DNA of 15,947 nucleotides from an uncultured beta proteobacterium (GTDB lineage Bacteria > Pseudomonadota > Gammaproteobacteria > Burkholderiales > Burkholderiaceae). The notes below the pieces were generated by a model. The model searched no databases. It had not been told where the DNA came from and saw only the letters and a program-made list of their open reading frames with translations. This document shows, in pieces, positions 7,077-12,791 of the stretch (its first letter is position 1; every line of letters begins with the position of its first letter). The stretch spans positions 1 through 15,947 of the forward strand of contig CAIMPQ010000087.1 in NCBI GenBank assembly GCA_903843315.1, written 5' to 3'. The position numbers and the translations under genes were made by a program.

Positions 7077-7829
7077 TTACTTGCCAGTAATTAAACGGTT
7101 CGCCAAATCTTCGGGCAAGCCTGCGCGACGAACTTTATCTGCGGCCGTGAAATGATCATAAGGAACTCGATGAAAAGTGAGCACTTCTAACGCAGGTTCA
7201 AAAACTGCAAAACACGCTTCTGGATTTCCATCTCTTGGCTGCCCTAAGGAGCCAACCACGCCAACCCATTGGCGGTGTTGCAATACTGGGATTTCATCGC
7301 CAGGATGTGGAGCAAAGCGAATTAACTTACCTACAGCACTTTGGTAAAAAAGGGCTTGCTCATGAGCATGACCTACAAAGGTATAGCTCTTTCCTGAATC
7401 TTGAACGCAACGCCATGCGCTCATGCTGTCAGTAATGTAATTCCACTCGTCAGGCTTATACGCAGATGCATGTACAAAACAGATCTTTTCTTCATTCACA
7501 ATCAAGGGCAAGCTTTTTAAAAACTGGATATGACTCTGATTAAGTTGAGTTTTAGTCCATTCAATAGCGGCATTGGCACTGGCATTCATTTGGGAGCGAC
7601 AGTCCTTGAAAACAGCTTCGTCGTGATTTCCCAAAATGGCGATGGCTTTTTTAGCCTCTACAAGTCCTGCAATACGATCGATAAGGGCAGCAGGGTCTGC
7701 GTTGTAGCCAACTAGGTCGCCCAAAAAAACCATACGGGTCACGCCAAGCTCTTCAGCTCTGGCCATGCAAGCCTCGAAAGCCTCTAAATTGCTATGAAGA
7801 TCGGCAAATAGCCCAATGCGTTCAGTCAT
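7077..7829 (-). CDS. Calcineurin-like metallophosphoesterase (Metallophos_2 type)
   Basis: This 250-residue protein is a dimetal phosphoesterase. The motifs appear in order: DLH (Asp10, His12), GDLVGYNADP (Asp38), GNHDE (Asn68, His69, Asp70), VHAS (His120) and GHAHE (His154, His156). This is the full metal-ligand set, so it should be active. The late VGSLGQPRDGNP block is typical of the YfcE/MJ0936-like branch of small phosphodiesterases. Some relatives hydrolyse cyclic nucleotides or phosphodiesters and others are protein phosphatases; sequence alone does not decide. It is followed six bases later by the kinase-UspA gene and preceded 25 bases earlier by the acyltransferase gene. The kinase neighbour makes protein phosphatase activity worth considering, but that is inference. 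Confidence 0.9.
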   Translation of the reverse strand: MTERIGLFADLHSNLEAFEACMARAEELGVTRMVFLGDLVGYNADPAALIDRIAGLVEAKKAIAILGNHDEAVFKDCRSQMNASANAAIEWTKTQLNQSHIQFLKSLPLIVNEEKICFVHASAYKPDEWNYITDSMSAWRCVQDSGKSYTFVGHAHEQALFYQSAVGKLIRFAPHPGDEIPVLQHRQWVGVVGSLGQPRDGNPEACFAVFEPALEVLTFHRVPYDHFTAADKVRRAGLPEDLANRLITGK

Positions 7830-7854
7830 CTCTCAATGATAGGGCAAAAGGCCG

Positions 7855-8754
7855 TCACTTTGAAGGGTTATAGGGGTTAGCTACGCTGTTAGGACGGTTT
7901 TTAAAGCGCTTATGAACCCAATAGTATTCAGCGGGGCGAAGTCGAATAGTGTCTTCAAAGTACTGATTTAAGCGTGCTGTATCGGTCTTCGCATCTGAGC
8001 CTGGAAAATCTTTCAGAGGGGCACTAATTTCACATAGATAGCCTGACTCATCTGCTTTTAATGTGGTGGTCATCATACAAACTTCTGCGCCCGTGATTTT
8101 TGCCAAGCGTGATACCGCTGTAATGGTGTTGGTCTCAATTCCAAAAAATGGCACAAATTCAGAATCTTTAAGACCCAAATCAATATCAGGAGCAATGATG
8201 ATAAAGTCGCCGTTGCGTATCTCTCGAATAATCTCCTTAGAGCTTCCTTGCCGATCAATTGAATTTCCGCCAAAGCGATTGCGCCATTCAACTATTTTCT
8301 TATTGAAGAACGGATTTTTCATTCTCTGAAAAAATCCCGAGGTGCGTGGCCAGTCTTTTTGTTTTGCGAGTGCACTCAAAATAATGCTTCCCTCGATGCC
8401 AGTGAAATGCATATTCACCAGTATGCGAGGTTTTTTGCTAGAAAGATCAACCGCAGACCTAACCTCAATCATTCGACTCAGTTGATTGACACTTCCCATC
8501 CAAATAATGCTTTTCTCAACAAGGCTTCTGCCAAGCAAGCGCCAGTGTTGTTTACTTAATTGGTCAATTTCTGTGGCATTCAGATTGGGAAAGCATAGGT
8601 GCAAGTTTGTTTTTACTACTTTATTTCTATCGCCCGGAATACGCGCTGCTATATAGCCAAGACCGTAGCCTATTGATACTAATAGCTTGTAGGGGAGCAG
8701 TGATAACAGCTTGAGAAAGCAAACTGCAACATAATTAAAGAACGACTTAAGCAA
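7855..8754 (-). CDS. Lipid A late acyltransferase, LpxL/HtrB family
   Basis: This 299-residue inner-membrane protein transfers a fatty acyl chain from acyl-ACP to the lipid A precursor. It has an N-terminal hydrophobic anchor (residues 5-35). The catalytic HX4E motif is His116-Glu121 in NMHFTGIE. The substrate block IIIAPDIDLG with FVPFFG follows, and a C-terminal YYWVHKRFKNRP segment is typical of the family. The likely start is TTG at 8752-8754, one base after the carbonic anhydrase stop. No ATG or GTG lies in the anchor region, and the first in-frame Met (residue 86) would destroy the domain, so TTG with translational coupling is favoured. Whether it is LpxL (lauroyl) or LpxM (myristoyl) type cannot be told. 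Confidence 0.88.
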   Translation of the reverse strand: MLKSFFNYVAVCFLKLLSLLPYKLLVSIGYGLGYIAARIPGDRNKVVKTNLHLCFPNLNATEIDQLSKQHWRLLGRSLVEKSIIWMGSVNQLSRMIEVRSAVDLSSKKPRILVNMHFTGIEGSIILSALAKQKDWPRTSGFFQRMKNPFFNKKIVEWRNRFGGNSIDRQGSSKEIIREIRNGDFIIIAPDIDLGLKDSEFVPFFGIETNTITAVSRLAKITGAEVCMMTTTLKADESGYLCEISAPLKDFPGSDAKTDTARLNQYFEDTIRLRPAEYYWVHKRFKNRPNSVANPYNPSK

Positions 8755-8755
8755 A

Positions 8756-9427
8756 TTAGTTTTGCTCTGAATCGTAACGCTTGATGGATTTAGTGTAGCG
8801 CTCTTGCATTTCTTCAGTTGAGCTACTCGACATTACTAAGTCGTTGACGAGACCAGTTTCCAATCGATAGGTCCATCCATGAACTGTCAGATCTTGACCA
8901 CGTGCCCAAGCATCTTGCACTATGGTTGTTTCACATACATTGACCACTTGTTCAATCACATTGAGTTCACATAAACGATCTTGACGTTTAGGTGTTGGGA
9001 TTAGTTCGCCTAAGTAGCGCTCATGTTTCTGATGAACGTCTTTTACATGGCGTAGCCAGTTATCCGCAAGGCCCACACGTTTATCGGTCAATGCAGCATG
9101 CACACCTGAGCAGCCATAGTGGCCTACAACCAAGATATGTTTGACTTTAAGCAAGTCGATGGCAAACTGAATGACGGACAAGCAATTTAAGTCGGTATGG
9201 ACAACAACGTTTGCTACGTTACGATGAACAAAGAGCTCGCCCGGAAGTAAATTGACAATGTCATTCGCAGGTACGCGACTATCAGAACAACCTATCCAAA
9301 GATATTCCGGTGCTTGCTGTGAAACGAGTCTTTTAAAGAAGTTGGCGTCTTTAGCAACCATGCTTTCAGCCCATGTGCGATTATTCGCAAATAGCTGTTC
9401 GAGGGCTTGAGATTGTTGTTTGCTCAT
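8756..9427 (-). CDS. can: Beta-class carbonic anhydrase
   Basis: This 223-residue cytoplasmic zinc enzyme interconverts CO2 and bicarbonate and supplies bicarbonate to carboxylases such as acetyl-CoA carboxylase. The zinc ligands and dyad are visible: CSDSR (Cys47, Asp49, Arg51) and GHYGCSG (His103, Cys106). Length and spacing match E. coli Can (ligands at 42, 44, 98, 101). It is the first gene of a tight minus-strand run with the lipid A acyltransferase, phosphoesterase and kinase genes. The start ATG at 9427 lies only 22 bases from the divergent yggU-like start. Its promoter must therefore overlap the yggU-like coding region or that short gap. No strong Shine-Dalgarno is seen. Confidence 0.94.
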   Translation of the reverse strand: MSKQQSQALEQLFANNRTWAESMVAKDANFFKRLVSQQAPEYLWIGCSDSRVPANDIVNLLPGELFVHRNVANVVVHTDLNCLSVIQFAIDLLKVKHILVVGHYGCSGVHAALTDKRVGLADNWLRHVKDVHQKHERYLGELIPTPKRQDRLCELNVIEQVVNVCETTIVQDAWARGQDLTVHGWTYRLETGLVNDLVMSSSSTEEMQERYTKSIKRYDSEQN

Positions 9428-9438
9428 AATTTAAGTTT

Positions 9439-9448
9439 AAAGTACTTT
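9439..9448. repeat. 10-base palindrome in a 22-base divergent intergenic gap
   Basis: AAAGTACTTT is a perfect palindrome lying between the divergent starts of the carbonic anhydrase (9427) and YggU-like (9450) genes. It also occupies the position where both ribosome binding sites would be. It could be an operator half-site pair or chance AT-rich sequence. Confidence 0.25.
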
Positions 9449-9449
9449 C

Positions 9450-9746
9450 ATGACACCTATTTGGTTAAAACAAACCCCTAACGGAATTACGTTAAATTTG
9501 CACTGCCAGCCAGGCGCGAAGCAAACCAAAGTGGTGGGACTGCATGACGGATGCCTAAAGATTTCTCTCCAAGCGCCTGCTCTGGAAAATAAGGCCAATG
9601 AATTTCTACTATCTTGGCTTTCTAAGCAGCTAAAAGTGCCGCAGAAACAAATTCAATTTATATCTGGTCAAAATAGTCGCCATAAACGAATTGAAATCTG
9701 GGGATCAATTACCCCCGAGCAAATTATTGAGATCTTAAAGCCTTAA
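9450..9746 (+). CDS. YggU/DUF167 family protein
   Basis: This 98-residue protein has the DUF167 core: LHCQPGAKQTKVVGLHDGCLKI at about 17-38 is its opening block, followed by APALENKANEFLLSWLSKQL and SGQNSRHKRIEI. Structures of family members show a small alpha/beta fold; the biochemical role is unknown. The start ATG at 9450 lacks a clear Shine-Dalgarno sequence. The gene is divergent from carbonic anhydrase and convergent with lpxO, with one base between stops. In many betaproteobacteria the family lies near yggT/proC, which is not the case here. Confidence 0.85.
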   Translation: MTPIWLKQTPNGITLNLHCQPGAKQTKVVGLHDGCLKISLQAPALENKANEFLLSWLSKQLKVPQKQIQFISGQNSRHKRIEIWGSITPEQIIEILKP

Positions 9747-9747
9747 A

Positions 9748-10650
9748 TTACCAAAAGATCACCCACAAAATACCTAATATCAACACCCATTTTCCAACGT
9801 AATAGACTGACCGATGCTTGGCTTTCAGTTTTTTGGCTTGTGCCCTCAATTCGTAAAAATACTTAAACAGCACGTTTACAAAACCAACCTTTTCACCTGC
9901 GACGTTCTGTGATGCTGCGGCACTCATGACATTTCGCCCAAACCAGCGATTAAATGCTTGAACTGCTTTTGTATAAACAGGCCTTTCAACGTCACAAAAT
10001 AAGACTATTCGTTGGTGATCGGTCTCATTAGCGGCAAAATGAATATAGGTTTCATCAAACATCACAGGCTCACCATCTTTCCAGTGATAGCGCTCACCAT
10101 CAACCTCAATAAAGCATTTAGGGTCGTTGGGGGTCACTAAACCTATGTGGTAACGCAATGATCCTGCATAAGGGTCGCGGTGGCGTACTAGCGTCGCCCC
10201 AGGTGGTAAAGAAGCAAACATCGCGGCCTTAACGGACGGAATGGATTTCAGCAATGCAACCGTTTTTGGGCAATTCGCCTGTGCTGAAGGTAAATCTTTC
10301 CCATACCAATACAGATGAAAGCGTTTCCAGCCGGTGCGGAAAAACGAATTAAAGCCAATATCGTTATAGCCGGTTGCGACGGCAATTGAGCCCTCAGCAT
10401 TTAAAGCAAGCGCCTCTTGGCGAATAATTTCCCAGTTATCTTGTAATGGCTGCATTTCTGGGAATTGGCTTACGGGAATGTAGGCGCTCGCCTTTACCTT
10501 AGAAAACAAATATAAAAGGGTATTTACGGGGGCCAGAAGGACTTGATAGTCGGTGAGGGATCTCACGACCCCAAAACGGACTCTGCCCCTGTAATAGACA
10601 TAAATAGCTGAGGCGACAAAAATAAAAAAGATGATGTGACGTATTTGCAT
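9748..10650 (-). CDS. lpxO: Lipid A 2-hydroxylase LpxO (Asp/Asn beta-hydroxylase fold)
   Basis: This 300-residue Fe(II)/2-oxoglutarate dioxygenase adds a 2-hydroxyl group to a secondary acyl chain of lipid A. It matches Salmonella LpxO along most of its length by eye. Shared blocks are FNSFF-TGWKRF, CPKTVALL, the iron and substrate block LVRHRDPYAGSLRYH (His157, Asp159), YHWKDGEPV and FDETYIH (His204), Arg214 near the 2-oxoglutarate site, and NRWFGRNV. There is a hydrophobic N-terminal helix (5-20) and a C-terminal one (about 286-300), consistent with inner-membrane anchoring and a cytoplasmic active site. The gene is monocistronic and convergent with the YggU-like gene. A lipid A acyltransferase gene lies about 1 kb away on the same strand. 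Confidence 0.92.
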   Translation of the reverse strand: MQIRHIIFFIFVASAIYVYYRGRVRFGVVRSLTDYQVLLAPVNTLLYLFSKVKASAYIPVSQFPEMQPLQDNWEIIRQEALALNAEGSIAVATGYNDIGFNSFFRTGWKRFHLYWYGKDLPSAQANCPKTVALLKSIPSVKAAMFASLPPGATLVRHRDPYAGSLRYHIGLVTPNDPKCFIEVDGERYHWKDGEPVMFDETYIHFAANETDHQRIVLFCDVERPVYTKAVQAFNRWFGRNVMSAAASQNVAGEKVGFVNVLFKYFYELRAQAKKLKAKHRSVYYVGKWVLILGILWVIFW

Positions 10651-10801
10651 GAGGCTGGTCTAAGTGAGATAACCCTCCCATTTTAATTTGTCTCTAGATG
10701 ATTAATTGACTATTTCTTAGCTTTGGATGCTCATATACTTAGGCATGGTGGGTTTGGGGACCTGATTAGGGTTTATGTGTAGATAGATCAAGGAAGATCT
10801 T

Positions 10802-11167
10802 ATGAATGGGTTTACAAAGTGGCTCTTAAGCCTTGTTTTAATTGGGTTAGTCGGTATTTCTGTATATACCTGGGCTATGCTTACATGGAGCTATGGCAGC
10901 GGTGAACGTGCGGGATATATACAGAAATTCTCACATCGTGGCTATATATGTAAAACTTGGGAGGGTGAATTGGCAATGGTCTCTATGCCGGGCACCATGT
11001 CAGAAAAATTCCTCTTTACGGTGCGTGAAGATGCTGTGGCGCAAAAAATAAATGCTAATTTAGGCAAAAAAGTAGCTCTAAAATATCAACAACATATTGG
11101 TTTGCCAACAAACTGTTTTGGCGACACAGAATATTTTGTTTACGATATCACTGTTTTGGATGAGTAA
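10802..11167 (+). CDS. Membrane-anchored conserved-looking hypothetical protein (121 aa)
   Basis: The protein has one N-terminal transmembrane helix at about residues 6-28, then a compact soluble domain of about 90 residues. The soluble part has a distinctive GERAGYIQKFSHRGYICKTW block with Cys50, a GELAM segment, and a CFGDTEYFV block with Cys105. These look like the conserved patches of a known but uncharacterised family. From memory, some homologues carry the label 6-phosphogluconate dehydrogenase; nothing here supports that (no Rossmann GxGxxG, far too short). ATG 10802 has AGGA seven bases upstream. It is the only gene in its transcript unless HU is read through. Function unknown. Confidence 0.78.
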   Translation: MNGFTKWLLSLVLIGLVGISVYTWAMLTWSYGSGERAGYIQKFSHRGYICKTWEGELAMVSMPGTMSEKFLFTVREDAVAQKINANLGKKVALKYQQHIGLPTNCFGDTEYFVYDITVLDE

Positions 11168-11188
11168 TTAGTAGTACTTGTAAAAATT

Positions 11189-11210
11189 GCTGTAACGCAG
11201 CTTTATTTTT
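11189..11210 (+). terminator. Weak possible terminator after the 121-aa gene
   Basis: GCTG (11189-11192), loop TAACG and CAGC (11198-11201) form a four-pair stem followed by TTTATTTTT. The stem is short, so termination is doubtful. The same T-rich DNA lies in the HU promoter region. Confidence 0.3.
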
Positions 11211-11266
11211 GTAATTTTTTGTGGTTAAAATCATGTAAGCGCAATGTGCGCCGACATCAATATCTA

Positions 11267-11273
11267 TAAGGAG
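11267..11273 (+). promoter_or_regulatory. Strong ribosome binding site deciding the HU start
   Basis: TAAGGAG ends six bases before TTG at 11280, the position where HU homologues begin (MNKAEL). It outweighs the in-frame ATG at 11244, which has no such site. Confidence 0.8.
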
Positions 11274-11279
11274 CTTCAC

Positions 11280-11564
11280 TTGAACAAAGCCGAACTAATC
11301 GCAGCGATTGCTGACGACGCGGAGATTTCTAAAGCCAAAGCTGAATTCGCATTGAATTCTGCAATCGAGACAATCATCAAAACTGTTACTAAAGGTGACA
11401 CTGTACAACTGATTGGTTTTGGTACTTTTGCATCTGGCAAGCGTGCTGCACGTATGGGTCGTAATCCAAAAACTGGTGAGCCACTCAAAATCGCTGCTGC
11501 TAAAACTGTTAAGTTTTCTGCTGGTAAAGCATTTAAAGATTCAGTTAACAAGCGTAAGAAGTAA
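11280..11564 (+). CDS. HU family DNA-binding protein
   Basis: This 94-residue nucleoid protein bends and compacts DNA as a dimer. It has the HU pattern: MNKAELIAAI start, helix-turn-helix-like N-terminal half, GFGTF, the RMGRNPKTGEPL arm with RNPKTG at its tip, and the AAKTVKFSAGKAFKD end with a basic tail. Start is TTG at 11280, supported by TAAGGAG at ideal spacing. Starting at ATG 11244 would add 12 residues not seen in HU proteins. The gene is followed by a strong hairpin terminator. A UUG start on an abundant protein with a strong Shine-Dalgarno is plausible. It could be called hupB-like, but alpha and beta forms cannot be told apart here. Confidence 0.93.
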   Translation: MNKAELIAAIADDAEISKAKAEFALNSAIETIIKTVTKGDTVQLIGFGTFASGKRAARMGRNPKTGEPLKIAAAKTVKFSAGKAFKDSVNKRKK

Positions 11565-11580
11565 TTCTTTCTTAGTTAAT

Positions 11581-11608
11581 AAAAAAGCCCGGTCCGCCGG
11601 GCTTTTTT
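11581..11608. terminator. Strong bidirectional rho-independent terminator
   Basis: GCCCGG (11587-11592) pairs with CCGGGC (11597-11602) around a 4-base loop TCCG. The stem is flanked by A6 and T6, so it is a textbook terminator on both strands. It ends the HU transcript from the left and the mre-rod operon from the right; the rodA stop is at 11640. Confidence 0.93.
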
Positions 11609-11639
11609 ATTACATCGAAAATAGAGAAGCGATCTAGAC

Positions 11640-12791
11640 CTAGCTTTGTACTAGGCGGCGATGCCGATGAATACTCATCAATATCCCGGCTCCAAAACCT
11701 AGCGTTACTAAGGCAGTTCCACCATAACTAATAAATGGCAGAGGCACTCCAACAACTGGAAGTAGGCCACTCACCATGCCGATGTTCACAAATGCGTAGG
11801 TAAAGAAAATCAACGTTACGGAAGCGCCTAGGAGGCGAGTAAATAAATTGGGGGCGCTCGCAGAGATGGCTAAACCCCGCTTGATGAGAGCAAAGAAAAG
11901 AGTAAGCAATACTAGATTCCCGAGCAATCCAAATTCTTCAGAGAACACCGCGAATACAAAATCCGTATGTTTCTCTGGAATAAATTCCAAATGCGCTTGC
12001 GTTCCTTGAAACCACCCCTTACCAAAAAATCCACCTGATCCAATGGCAATCATTGATTGAATAGTATGGAATCCTTTTCCAAGAGGATCACTGCTCGGAT
12101 CAAGCAAGGTGCAAATACGATGTTTTTGATAGTTATGCACAAAAGGCCAAGCAACATCATGCGCACAAATCGTGCTGCCAAAGATAATGATCAGCAATAT
12201 ACCAATCACCCCAATGCCAATAAAAGGTAGGATCCATTTCCAAGGTAGGCCCGCCAGGATGATGACGTAAAGGCCCGCAGCAAAAACAAGGAGTGCAGTG
12301 CCTAAGTCAGGTTGACGCGCAATCAGAAATACGGGAATTACCAAAATAATTGCCGCTACTGCATAGTCCCAAGTTTTTTGAATGCCTTCACGCTTCTGAA
12401 AATACCACGCAAGCATTAATGGCATGGCAATCTTCATCAACTCTGAGGGTTGAATAACGAAGCCAATGTTGAGCCAACGACGCGCACCCTTTTTGATTAA
12501 TCCAAATACTGCCACTGCAATTAATAAGGCAATACCAAAACCATATATCCAAACTGCACCCATCTCCAACCATTTAGGGGGTATGCGCGAAACAATCCAC
12601 ATCACGACAAAAGAGAGAGCAAGATTGCGCAACTCATCTGCAATTAGAACGGGAGTATTTTGACTGGAGGATAGAAATGTAAAAAATCCAACAGCTGCTA
12701 AGCCAAGCAGAATAAGGCCTAGCTGGCGGTCTAGTCCAGAAAAAATACTAAAGAAAAAACTTTTAATTTTTATTAAGGGGCTCTTTTCCAT
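11640..12791 (-). CDS. rodA: Rod-shape SEDS peptidoglycan glycosyltransferase RodA
   Basis: This 383-residue inner-membrane protein, with about ten helices, polymerises lipid II into glycan strands during cell elongation, working with PBP2. Family blocks are GARRWLNIG (Trp106), QPSELMK (114-120), RQPDLGTALLV (159-169), and IPEKHTDFVFAVFSEEFG, whose Asp277 corresponds to the catalytic aspartate of SEDS proteins. GVPLPFISYGGTAL lies near the C terminus. Length is normal (E. coli 370). The start ATG at 12791 lies inside the end of mrdA, a 19-base overlap that suggests coupled translation. It is the last gene before the terminator at 11581-11608. Confidence 0.95.
   Translation of the reverse strand: MEKSPLIKIKSFFFSIFSGLDRQLGLILLGLAAVGFFTFLSSSQNTPVLIADELRNLALSFVVMWIVSRIPPKWLEMGAVWIYGFGIALLIAVAVFGLIKKGARRWLNIGFVIQPSELMKIAMPLMLAWYFQKREGIQKTWDYAVAAIILVIPVFLIARQPDLGTALLVFAAGLYVIILAGLPWKWILPFIGIGVIGILLIIIFGSTICAHDVAWPFVHNYQKHRICTLLDPSSDPLGKGFHTIQSMIAIGSGGFFGKGWFQGTQAHLEFIPEKHTDFVFAVFSEEFGLLGNLVLLTLFFALIKRGLAISASAPNLFTRLLGASVTLIFFTYAFVNIGMVSGLLPVVGVPLPFISYGGTALVTLGFGAGILMSIHRHRRLVQS

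Noticed and set aside
10706..10739. TTGACT and TATACT as a promoter for the 121-aa gene
   Set aside because: The boxes are separated by 22 bases, well outside the 16-18 expected for a sigma-70 promoter.
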